This document shows, in pieces, positions 1-9,309 of a DNA stretch of 64,000 nucleotides. The position numbers were made by a program, and so were the translations under genes. Origin of the DNA: Sipunculus nudus (Eukaryota > Annelida > Sipuncula > Golfingiida > Sipunculidae); assembly GCA_026874595.1 (NCBI GenBank), contig CM049307.1, positions 59,030,870 through 59,094,869 on the forward strand, in the 5' to 3' direction. Numbering within the stretch: the stretch's first letter is position 1; each line of letters starts with the position of its first letter. The notes under the pieces were generated by a model. That model saw only the letters and a program-made list of their open reading frames with translations. It ran no database searches and was not told the DNA's origin.

Positions 1-110
1 ACAAAGTACAGCCTGTACCAATAGTGACAGAAAAGCCGTCACTAGATCAGGACACTGATCTGGAAAGTCAGGAAATTCCTGGTTTGTATCCTTCATGTGC
101 TTTAACTGGA
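1..110 (+). pseudogene. pol linker upstream of integrase (fragment)
   Basis: An open frame runs from the window edge through about position 110 (an ATG lies at 24 in it), then the integrase-type reading continues in the frame that opens at 95. I see no protease motif here, so this is the stretch between protease and integrase, with an indel near 95-110. Acidic, Ser/Asp/Glu-rich composition continues across the frame change, which supports one original reading frame. No further function can be read. Confidence 0.4.
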
Positions 111-1546
111 TCTATGGCCAAGAAAACACACATGAGGATAATGATCCAGATAATAACACTCTGGGAGTCACTAGTGACTCGTCTAATGACTCGCCCGTAC
201 AGGATGCAACATTCTCAAGGTCAGAACTTATCGCGGAACAGCATAAGGACCCTGATATTTCATGTTTGTTTCCCAGGGCAGTTTCTAAAGATGAACTGTC
301 ACAGAACACAGTTTGTTTCTATGTCAAAAATGGAGTGCTTATGCGTAAATGGCGACCACCTGATGTATGCGCTGATGAAGGGTGGGCCATTAAACATAAA
401 ATAGTAATGCCAAAAAGCTTTCGCAGTGAAGTTCTAAGCATGGCACATGAGGCTCCTTTGTCTAGTGACTCGTCTAATGACTCGCCCGTACAGGATGCAA
501 CATTCTCAAGGTCAGAACTTATCGCGGAACAGCATAAGGACCCTGATATTTCATGTTTGTTTCCCAGGGCAGTTTCTAAAGATGAACTGTCACAGAACAC
601 AGTTTGTTTCTATGTCAAAAATGGAGTGCTTATGCGTGAATGGCGACCACCTGATGTATGCGCTGATGATGGGTGGGCCATTAAACATAAAATAGTAATG
701 CCAAAAAGCTTTCGCAGTGAAGTTCTAAGCATGGCACATGAGGCTCCTTTGTCTAGTGACTCGTCTAATGACTCGCCCGTACAGGATGCAACATTCTCAA
801 GGTCAGAACTTATCGCGGAACAGCATAAGGACCCTGATATTTCATGTTTGTTTCCCAGGGCAGTTTCTAAAGATGAACTGTCACAGAACACAGTTTGTTT
901 CTATGTCAAAAATGGAGTGCTTATGCGTAAATGGCGACCACCTGATGTATGCGCTGATGAAGGGTGGGCCATTAAACATAAAATAGTAATGCCAAAAAGC
1001 TTTCGCAGTGAAGTTCTAAGCATGGCACATGAGGCTCCTTTGTCTGGCCATTTAGGTATAAATAAAACTTATCAGAAAGTTAGTACACACTTTTATTGGC
1101 CTAACCTCAGGAAAGATGTTGTACAATATTGTAAATCATGCCATACATGCATGATGGTAGGCAAGCCCAATCAGAATCCTCCTAAGGCCCCACTTAGGCC
1201 TATTCCTGCTTTCGAGGAACCATTCAGTAGGATTATTGTTGATTGTATTGGACAACTGCCCAAAAAAAAATCTGGACATGAATACTTGCTGACAATCATG
1301 TGCGCATCTACCAGGTTCCCTGAGGCAATACCATTACGCAAAATTAATGCCAAATCTGTTGTCAAAGCTCTGACCAAGTTTTTTACAACTTTTAGATTAC
1401 CAAAATCCGTCCAGTCTGACCAAGGGTCTAATTTTATGTCTGGCTTATTCCAACAAGTTATGCTTGAGCTGGGAATAAAACAGTACAGCTCTTCGCCATA
1501 CCATCCTGAAAGTCAGGGCGCCCTCGAGCGTTTTCACCAGACATAA
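95..1546 (+). pseudogene. retrotransposon integrase, zinc finger and most of catalytic core
   Basis: This frame encodes the N-terminal and catalytic parts of a Ty3/gypsy-type integrase, which would insert element cDNA into host chromosomes. Three copies of a 97-residue unit come first (171-1043). The HHCC zinc finger follows, with His codons at 1028 and 1049 and Cys codons at 1139 and 1148. The catalytic residues are Asp at 1241, Asp at 1418 and Glu at 1526, and the last two are 35 residues apart as in D,D35E integrases. The Asp sits in QSDQGSN and the Glu in PESQGALERFH. The frame ends in a stop at 1544 created by a one-base loss; the protein continues in another frame from 1552. The two extra copies of the unit make the protein about 194 residues longer than a normal integrase would be here. 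Confidence 0.9.
171..1043 (+). repeat. 3 x 291-bp in-frame tandem triplication inside integrase
   Basis: Direct repeats start at 171, 462 and 753, each at ctagtgactcgtctaatgac, giving a constant 291-bp period (97 codons, frame kept). I see only two differences: copy 2 has gaa instead of aaa in one codon (Lys to Glu) and gat instead of gaa in another (Glu to Asp). Copies 1 and 3 look identical. The right joint lies between the first and second His codons of the zinc finger, so only the last unit leads into a complete finger. The triplication is far younger than the decay of the rest of the element, or has been homogenised; an assembly artefact is the other option. Confidence 0.95.
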
Positions 1547-1551
1547 AAAAC

Positions 1552-1800
1552 ATGATCAGAACTTATTGCTATGACACACAGAAAGACTGGGACGAAGGAA
1601 TCCACCTATTGTTGTTTGCTGTCAGAGAATCCTTTCAAGAGTCCTTGGGTTTCAGTCCCTTTGAACTAGTTTTTGGACACTCCATTCGAGGACCATTGAA
1701 ACTGCTTAAAGAAAAACTCTTGTGTGAAAATCCTGATTCTCTTAGTTTACTGCAGTATGTCTCAGACACAATGCTTGTGAGATTGCAAAGTCAAATCTAA
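1552..1800 (+). pseudogene. integrase core, C-terminal part, frameshifted
   Basis: This continues the integrase core after the frame break at 1544-1552. It includes the typical stretch after the catalytic Glu, with residues DWDEGIHLLLFAVRES followed by SLGFSPFELVFGH, which closely resembles the end of the Ty3/gypsy integrase core. The frame closes with TAA at 1798-1800, and the protein resumes one frame over. The ATG at 1552 is internal to the protein and is not a real start. Confidence 0.82.
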
Positions 1801-2240
1801 AATCTGCACAAAGTAAAATGAAAACAAAGTATGACAAGCACACTGTAAGTAGGACGTTTGAGCCTGGTGAAAAGGTCCTTGCCTTACTTCCCATCCCTAG
1901 CAGACCTCTGCAAGCTAGGTATTTTGGTCCTTACATTGTTGACAAGAAAGTCAGTGATTTAAATTACATACTGTTGACACCAGATAGACGTAAGAAGAAA
2001 CAACTGTGCCATGTTAACATGTTGAAACCATATTATGACAGAAAAAGCACATCAGATGTTGTACATAATGTTACTGCTGTAAATTGTGTAAACACTGACC
2101 CTGACCCAGTTAAAGTAGATACTGATTGTAAGTGTGATGTAAACATTCAGTGTGGTACAGTACCATTAAAAACTCAGACGTGCTTAAAAACCTGGATGCC
2201 AAACTGGCACACCTTACCGCACAACAACAACAAGACCTGA
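1790..2240 (+). pseudogene. integrase C-terminal GPY/F module and linker
   Basis: The frame around 1818 encodes a basic segment followed by YFGPYIVDKKVSDLNYILL and HVNMLKPYYDR (about 1915-2040). This is the GPY/F module that ends many Ty3/gypsy integrases and can target insertion. An acidic linker to the reverse transcriptase follows. The frame stops at 2238-2240, but RT-type sequence is already being read in a different frame from about 2190, so a further frame change falls in 2150-2240. Confidence 0.82.
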
Positions 2241-2898
2241 AGAACCTGCTGCGGAATTATGAACATTTGTTTAGTGACATTCCAACGCGAACTAACATGT
2301 TGTGCCATGACGTCGACGTTGGTGAGGCAAGCGCAGTCAAGCAACATCCATATAGACTGAATCCAGAAAAGCAAAGGCATCTACAGGATGAGATACAATA
2401 TTTGCTGGACAATGTTTTTTTAAACCTAGTAACAGTGACTGGAGTACACCTTGTATTCTTGTGCCAAAACCTGATGGAAGTTACCGTATGTGCACAGATT
2501 ATCAAAAACTGAACTCTGTCACCAAGACTGACACGTTCCCGATCCCTAGGATCGATGAATGTATTGAAAGAGTCGGTAGCTCCAGGTATGTTTCCAAGTT
2601 TGACTTGTTAAAAGGATTCTGGCAAGTTCCGCTGACAGAACGAGCGAAAGAAGTGTCCGCATTTGTGACGCCGCAAGGACTGTACCAGTATAAAGTTATG
2701 CCGTTTGGCATGAAGAACTCGCCAGCCACGTTCCTGCGCCTGATCCATGTGATTGTCAAGGACATTCAGGGCTGCGATGCATATATTGATGACCTTATCG
2801 TGTACAGCGACACCTTGGAGAAACATCTGCAAATTCTTCGCAACCTCTTCGAAAGACTCAGTGAAGCACGTCTGACCATCAACTTAGTAAAATCTTAG
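2190..2898 (+). pseudogene. retrotransposon reverse transcriptase, disrupted
   Basis: Reverse transcriptase of Ty3/gypsy type. The N-terminal part (2190-2413) contains an LRNYEHLFSD-type segment and QHPYRLNPEKQRHLQDEI. A frame change lies in the T-run near 2415-2422. From there the frame reads FKPSNSDWSTPCILVPKPDG, then KFDLLKGFWQVPL, a GLYQYKVMPFGMKNSPATF segment and the catalytic YIDD at 2782-2793 (followed by LIVYS). TAG at 2896 interrupts the thumb region. All palm motifs needed for polymerase identity are visible, but the protein is not continuous. Confidence 0.9.
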
Positions 2899-3580
2899 TT
2901 TTGTCATGCACAAGTAACAATTTTGGGACATATTGTAGGACAGGGTCAGGTATAACTTGTTGATGCTAAGATAAGTGCTATTTCTGCATTTCCTAGACCA
3001 GAAAACAAAAAGCAAATAATGCGTTTTCTTGGCATGGTTGGGTACTACAGGAAGTTTTGTCCAAATTTTGCTGCTGTAGCTGAACCTTTCACTAATTTGT
3101 TAAAGAAGAAACAAAAGTTTGTATGGAATGTTCAGTGTGAAAATGGATTTCAGAATTTGAAAGCCATTCTGCAAAATTCACCAGTATTAGCAGCTCCAGA
3201 CTTTCCAGTACCTTTTAAATTAGCTGTAGATGCTAGTGATACTGCTACTGGTGCTGTTTTGTTACAAGAAGGCAATGATGGCATAGATTTTTTATTTCTC
3301 AAGAAAGTTTGATACAAACCAGAAAAACTACTCCACTATTGAAAAAGAATGTTTGGCTTTGATTTTGGCGTTGCAGCATTTTGAAGTTTATGTTACCTCA
3401 TCAGTCAGGCCTATCATTGTCTTCAGTGATCACAATCCCCTCACGTCCATGAACAAGTTGAAGTGTAAAAATCAAAGATTGTTGAGATTGAGTTTGTTCT
3501 TACAGGATTACAATCTTAATATAATACACATTAAAGGGAAAGACAATGTACTTGCTGATTGCTTATCGAGATGTCTATGA
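2899..3580 (+). pseudogene. RT connection and RNase H domain, disrupted
   Basis: The RT thumb/connection continues in the same frame after the stop at 2896, and a second in-frame stop lies at 2953. From 3019 the reading is FLGMVGYYRKFCPNF, then the RNase H domain: VDASDTATGAVL with Asp codon at 3229, a frame change in the T-run at 3286-3295, IEKECLAL with Glu at 3347, and VFSDHNPL with Asp at 3428. The domain ends with KDNVLADCLSR near 3572 and a stop at 3578-3580. No integrase follows: the next recognisable signal is the polypurine tract about 120 bases downstream. Confidence 0.9.
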
Positions 3581-3702
3581 AATGTTGTTAACAAGATGTT
3601 TATGTAATGTTGTAGATAAGATGATTTTGAAATGTTGTAAAAATTTTAGTGATTGTGATCGCAAAAAGAAAGTTTTCCGTGAAAACTTTCTTTTTTCTTA
3701 CT

Positions 3703-3712
3703 GGAGGGGGAG
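3703..3712 (+). promoter_or_regulatory. polypurine tract (plus-strand primer site)
   Basis: The purine run ggagggggag lies immediately before the TGTTAC start of the 3' LTR, exactly where the primer for plus-strand DNA synthesis is expected. A short inverted repeat (gaaagttttcc / gaaaactttc, about 3668-3690) sits just upstream. Confidence 0.85.
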
Positions 3713-3975
3713 TGTTACAGGTGCTCTTTTTATTGTGTGACGCGGACGTAACTCGTGTTGTTGTTACATTTTAAGTTTAATCCGTACTGGTTGGACTCTC
3801 GTTGTCATGTGAGCCTTGAGCTTTCACGCCTGGCCGTGGGTCACGTGATGAGTCTGGTATGTGTAGATACACAGCGATGTCTTTCTAGAGAATTCCTGAA
3901 ACGCATGTTTACTGTGGAGTAGGGTCCTTATAGACTGTTCGAGAAGTGGAAAATTCCCGGCTTGGGGTGTGAAAG

Positions 3976-3983
3976 TATATAAA
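3976..3983 (+). promoter_or_regulatory. LTR TATA box
   Basis: TATATAAA followed by GGGGC lies about 263 bases into the LTR. It is a strong TATA match in the position expected for the U3 promoter that drives the element's RNA. Transcription would start about 25-30 bases downstream, near 4005-4015. Confidence 0.7.
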
Positions 3984-4339
3984 GGGGCTGTTGTTTAGAA
4001 CCAGAGGGCAGACAGCAGAGCAGATACCAGCGGACGCAGAAGCGTGTGTCAGATTCTAAGACCTTATCCGACGAATGCGGCAATTATACATTTTCAAAGA
4101 TTTTCTCCTGGATTTTATACATTTGGACTTCAGTTTACTTTCTGTGTTGTTGCAAGAACTATCCACTGGACTGTCATTCTCCGAGATTTTACATTCAAAG
4201 GACTTACCGTAGTGACAGTGTTGGTATCGAGGTACTGTACCATTATTTTCTGTGTGATTGTATTGACTTGTTGCTATAACGCTGTTTTACTGTATAATTG
4301 TATTGATTAAGTGTATTGTATTGTTAGGGTTGTTTTAGG

Positions 4340-4345
4340 AATAAA
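4340..4345 (+). terminator. LTR polyadenylation signal
   Basis: AATAAA, followed about 20 bases later by an A-run and T-rich sequence, marks the probable 3' end of the element's RNA and so the R/U5 boundary. Confidence 0.65.
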
Positions 4346-4499
4346 TTACAGTTATTTGTTAACAAAAAAAGACACTGACTTCTTTATTCATTCCCCTAGA
4401 CATTTCCCGCTGCCCACTGCTAAAGAATCTGATTTTTTTTTCTCCGTTACAGAATTTGTGTTCATCACGCATACGTGATCTGTTTATATTAGGTTCCGT

Positions 4500-4503
<4 letters not shown>

Positions 4504-4571
<68 letters not shown>

Positions 4572-4716
4572 AGAGATTTAACAAGAATACACAGAAATGT
4601 CGGTTCACAGCCGATGTGAATCGATTTTTCTGTGTATTCTATTTACATCTCTATACAATGAACCAGGTATATTGCTATTTATAAATCTCTCATTCTCTCT
4701 CTCTTTCTCTCTCTCT

Positions 4717-4764
<48 letters not shown>
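4504..4764. repeat. (TA)n(GA)n ... (CT)n(TA)n palindromic microsatellite
   Basis: About 18 TA units (4504-4540) and about 18 GA units (4541-4576) are mirrored as reverse complement by about 16 CT units (4686-4718) and about 23 TA units (4719-4764). Inside, agaatacacagaaa (4584-4597) pairs with tttctgtgtattct (4627-4640). The whole 260-bp block can fold back on itself. It sits directly against the LTR end. Confidence 0.85.
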
Positions 4765-4768
<4 letters not shown>

Positions 4769-7700
4769 ACTGACGTGTATCTAATTCAATATACTGATTG
4801 GGCCCCGTTTCAGGTATTCCGTGCATTATTAGTTGAACAATAATCAAATGAATCGCAGATCTATGGTCTTTTTACGCAGGTTACGAAGGAAGCAATAAAA
4901 CAATATATGTTTTTACAATGTCAGAACGTCATTCTGACCAATCCTTGTGGGAAATTGAAAAAAAAAAAGCAGTCGAAATGAATTCACTTTCCTTGTTATG
5001 TATTAAGATTGACCACCCCTGCATGAATTAACCAATATATTGAAAAGACCTTAAACCATGCACAAAAATGACTCTTGCGCATTTCTCAATGTTCATACAA
5101 TAGTCACATTCAAAAACAAAGTGTTGCACTCTCCTGGAAACAGAAAGGACTACCTGAATTACTACTTCTTCTTTATATGTACTACTGGTGATTAAATCTG
5201 GTGTTTATATGACCTGATCATAAAGTGAATAACCCCTATCTTTCACCCAGATCTATATATTATGTATTTTATATATATCTTTAAAGTGACAAATGTGATT
5301 GTAAGTAAAATATGTCTAATATAAACGTATAGATTGGTGGAGGAGGAGGCCACTTAGCCGCAGTGTCACACGTTCTTTATACGTATCAAGTATCAGTTCT
5401 AATTTGAGAGTTCAAAACTGTACTATTTTATATTTGCCTGTACTCTTACTGCGTTATAAACATCCTTGTTTTAATTAAGTTAGAATGATCGTTGGGTTTT
5501 CATTAGCAAACAGGTATTTTTTTCATTCATGTGGGGTGAAGAAAATGTGCATTCGTTGAATTACATGATATATTTGTTTTGTCTACAAAATATGTACAAC
5601 AACAAAAAATTGACCAAGGATGTTTTCATAAGCTACTTTTTAGAGGAGTTGCAAATTCTATGACCGCCCCGGGTGGCACAAACACAAGGTACACCACTGA
5701 CAAACTTTCCAGCAATATTCCTCATGGTTATGAGTTTCAAATATCCACTGTATATTCATTTCCTTTCTTTCTTTTTTATTTCTACTGACACATTGCACAA
5801 GTGTAAAAATAATGTGCGTCCCAATTATTTGATTTTGTTCGTAAATGATAAAATTATATAATGTGAGGTATGTAGACACCTATAGATTAATTAACGATAA
5901 TTGGTGATTATATCTTTTTATCAGACAATTTACTACCAATGTGAGCTCCAGTTTAAAAGATTAAATCAATTCTGTATTAGGTAGGCCTATAAATAGCAAC
6001 ACGTTGTGGCGGCAAAGCATGAGCTCTGCGGTACATAGCGACACCTCGTGGTAAATGCGTTAACCATCCTGAGATTTGATTGGGATGGAATCCCTGGGGC
6101 TCAATCTGAGGTTTGCACTTTGTCCCATATCATATAAATATTTGTTTTACTGTGTCGGGATATCCCAAGCGACGGAACTTCCGTGTACAGCTTGGCCGGG
6201 TTCTGCTACCTTGCTCAAGCGTGTAATTCCGGAAGAATTAATAATACACTTCGTCATGGCAACGGGTCAGAGGTGATTCATTAACCTGCGGCTTACAGGT
6301 AAGCAACTCATCACATATTGTAACAGACGGATGTATCAGTTCAACACGGAGGGTTGTTTCCGCACGGTATGTTCAATTATTCCACCAATTCTGAAAACCT
6401 CATAGGTCGAAAAAAATACATTTAATGTATCTTTAGCATTTAGCGTAACATACATATATAGCCTAAATGATATATTAGTTATTACTATATTTTTTATAGG
6501 TGACAAGTCAGATGTTGGCAAAATATTTTGTCAGCTTTTTAATATTATTTCCGCAAAGGTCTATATGGTAAGATACCCCAAATGACAGTTCACATACAGC
6601 ATATACATTTATCACTAGCTTATACATGGGATGAGACAAGGTCATGGAATAAAAAGTCTCGGAAATACAGGTGTAAATGTCCGGAAGTCAATGAGGGCTG
6701 AAACACCAAACGCGGGAGAAGGCATCCTTGTTGATAAGTAACACGTGCTCTTGTGACCTTTGACCTGGTGTGACTGACAGGGTTTCCCTGGTCGGGTGTT
6801 TTGTGTGTACTGTACAGGACCCGTGGTAAGCTTGAACGTTTCCCGTTTATCCACGGCTGTGCTGCTGTTGACACGCTGTCACTGCTGCCTAAAACGACGG
6901 AGCAGTGCTGCACAGTCGTGAGGGTTAGGATAGGCCGGTGAGTTGTGATTTTGTATCACTTAAATTTAAAAAATCTTGGACGTAGGTACACGGTTCGCTT
7001 GGCAGTCTTGGGCACACGGTTCAGAGCCCTCGAATGTCATAATCATATATTGAAGTAACATTATACGCGATGTTCACACCCGTAATTCTGGATGGTGGAT
7101 CTTTTATTACAGACCTAATTTCATGTGTCATTCAATGTCAGTACTGATTACCAAGCCAAATGTACCTTTCATTAAAGGCTTGATTATGTAGTGTTAGCAG
7201 TTTACTGTTTAGTGTTTTGAGAGTTTAGAGGGTTCAAAGGCTATACCACAAAACATAAAAAAAAAACTCTACAGTTGCTGATCAGAGTCAAGTTGACTCT
7301 ATCTTTCTACACTTGCAGATCTGTGTCATTGTAGATCTTCCTAAAGATCTTCTTTAAGATGTAGTAACTGAATTGCTCTACATTGACTGATAATACGTAC
7401 GTATGTACCTGCTATCATATACTACCATTAAATGTGATAATAGTGCAGCTCAAATCTTTTTAGTAATTGTACATGATTATTTACGTAATATGATTTTCAT
7501 TTCCTGCTGTATCATATATCCCCAGCTCTGTTTATTTATTGTTGTCTATGCTATCCATAATCAAATCTGATGATACTCTTCATGTACACAATACACAGGC
7601 CCTGTGAGACAAGGGGTTTCCTGGCCGGCCAGGAATGTCCACATAATTAGAAAAAAAAAATTTCATCAGTTTCATACACTGATTATTTCGTACATTCTTT

Positions 7701-8434
7701 TATATTAAATAAGACCTCCATAATGGCATGGAGATTATCATTGCAGAGAAAGAATATGCATTTGAACACACTAAAGTACACAGTCTCAAATAAAAAAAAA
7801 TATTGAAGCTTGCATTCCTGTGCATCCCTCCCCTATAAAAAATTTTCGGTTTTCGGCCTTAAATTAAGTACACAATTGATTGAACCCATATAGCTGGGGT
7901 GGGGGGGGGGGGGGGAGAGGGGGCCCTGGAACCTTTTTTTCTTCCACCCCATGTGAGACACCCATCCCACATTTTCCTTGTCCCAGGAAGTTAGTCTTGT
8001 CTTGTGAAGCATGAAGTCACTTGTCCAGGGGTTTGGACATATGTGACATATGACTGGCCACATTGACGTTCAGCTATTTTAAGATACATACAGACAAGAG
8101 TAATATACCTGTAATGATATGATACTTTGAGAAACACATTGCAAATATTAGGGGTGTAACAATTCATTGAAGAATTAATGCATTGAATTGCATGCCCTTG
8201 ATTAAATTGTACTCGATTTTTTACCTCCAAATCAATTCATTTTGATTATTTTTTTTTTGCATGTTCCATCCCAAAGTCCTCTGTGACTTCTAGACTGAGC
8301 AGTTTGCAATGTCGAAACCTTTTATCTTGTATTAACCCTGAATCTATTTTAATCATTAGCTGGTGGACCACTCCACTCATAAATATGCATTGACAAACAG
8401 ACAGGGAGCTACATTTTTCTTATATTATCTGAAG
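4765..8434. other. non-coding, no gene seen; CpG-richer block 6000-7100
   Basis: No open frame here shows a recognisable domain. The part around 6000-7100 has visibly more CpG than its surroundings and contains a consensus-like splice donor (gtgagt at 6938-6943) after a purine/G-rich stretch. It could be an untranslated first exon and promoter of the downstream gene about 35 kb away, but nothing in the sequence proves that. A long G-run lies at 7900-7925. Confidence 0.4.
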
Positions 8435-8862
8435 TACTGTGGTTGCCTTTTTGTTTGCCAGGGTTTTTCTTTCACGATATTCGCGAATTGAAAATAGCCA
8501 CAAACAGAAACCCCCGGGAATAAGATGCCTCGTACACTTATATGAACAAGAGGGGAAGATGCATTTGCACAAATGGATTATTGTCACACCTTTGGAAACA
8601 TGGTTCGTTAATCAGCAACCTAGTCTGTGCATGGTATTGGTACCTGCCCATGCAAACACGCTTTAATAATTATTATAATATAAAGTCTGTAACAGAAATA
8701 AATGAGATAGTGTGGGATTTATTCATATAATATAATAAATACAAACACTGATGTACTGAGATGTAAGTTTTTTATGGTGCGATCGTGAAAATGTAACCCT
8801 CACGAAAAGTTCAAAATGAAGAAATCTCATTCAGCCTCGCAAAAATGAAGCCAACCACAGTA
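8435..8862. mobile_element. TA-flanked MITE, family M1 (about 424 bp)
   Basis: The ends are inverted: TACTGTGGTTGCC at the left and CCAACCACAGTA at the right, giving CTGTGGTTG...CAACCACAG flanked by TA on both sides, the target choice of Tc1/mariner-type transposases. No transposase frame is present. A diverged full copy lies at 60841-61261, and one end (23-nt match, reverse orientation) lies at 24508-24538. Confidence 0.75.
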
Positions 8863-8965
8863 TACTAACATTCATTGAAGTAAACTTGTTTATTTTTTTT
8901 AAAGGCTGAAATTTACTACTTGAGTAAGAATTGAGTGGACAGTAGAATCGAAGGTAAAGAATCAG

Positions 8966-9309
8966 TAAGGCCAAAATAAAAAAAAGGTATGGTTCTCAGG
9001 TACTTTTTTTCAGATATCATTGCGGGCGGGCGCTTTTTTCATTTTAAATTTTTTGGTATGTTTCGATAAAAATGTCAAATGATAAGGGAAAAGCATAAAA
9101 ATAACAGTTTTATTTTGCTAAATAAGTAAAAGCCTTACAAAACAAAGCAAATTGTATGGTTTTCAATCTTCTTGAAAGAAATGTTGGAGCGGCAGCAGAT
9201 CAAAATTGGAAAGATTTTATTGAAAATCAAAATAAAAAGTTTTGATGCGGGGTTTTAAAATTGAGGCGGGCGGTGCCTGAGAACCATACCTTCAATTTTT
9301 TGGCCTAAT
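8966..9309. mobile_element. inverted-repeat MITE, family M2 (copy 1)
   Basis: A perfect 17-bp inverted repeat AAGGTATGGTTCTCAGG occupies 8984-9000, with its complement at 9276-9292. An imperfect outer extension (aggccaaaa type) carries the symmetry to about 34 bp per end. The interior is A/T-rich with a gcgggcgggcgc patch near one end and ggcgggcggtgcc near the other. A second copy in the opposite orientation is at 32104-32440. No coding capacity. Confidence 0.78.

Larger units (their letters stand above)
1..4503 (+). mobile_element. Gmr1-like Ty3/gypsy LTR retrotransposon, 3' part, defective
   Basis: This is the 3' portion of an LTR retrotransposon; the 5' LTR, gag and protease lie before the window. 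Domains read in order: integrase (HHCC zinc finger, D,D35E core, GPY/F C-terminal module), reverse transcriptase (YIDD), RNase H, polypurine tract, 3' LTR. The polypurine tract and LTR follow RNase H directly, so integrase-before-RT is the real layout and not a rearrangement. The reverse transcriptase and GPY/F module are Ty3/gypsy in character, while the domain order is that of Ty1/copia. That combination is known from the Gmr1 group of Ty3/gypsy elements. The copy is inactive: the reading frame changes near 100, 1545, 1790, 2415 and 3290, and stops lie at 2896 and 2953. Assignment to the Gmr1 clade rests on domain order, not on a tree. Confidence 0.88.
3713..4503 (+). repeat. 3' LTR of the Gmr1-like element (791 bp)
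   Basis: The LTR begins TGTTAC after the polypurine tract and ends GTAACA, a perfect 6-bp terminal inversion of the TG...CA kind. It has a TATA box (3976-3983) and an AATAAA signal (4340-4345). U3 is therefore roughly 3713-4005, R about 4005-4362 and U5 about 4363-4503. A (TA)n run follows directly, so any target-site duplication cannot be read at this end alone. Small open frames inside it are fortuitous. Confidence 0.85.

Noticed and set aside
112-891. antisense open frames opposite the integrase
   Set aside because: They repeat with the same 291-bp period and are shadows of the triplicated integrase sequence.
171-1043. CRISPR-like array
   Set aside because: The repeat is 291 bp, contiguous with no spacers, and in frame with integrase.
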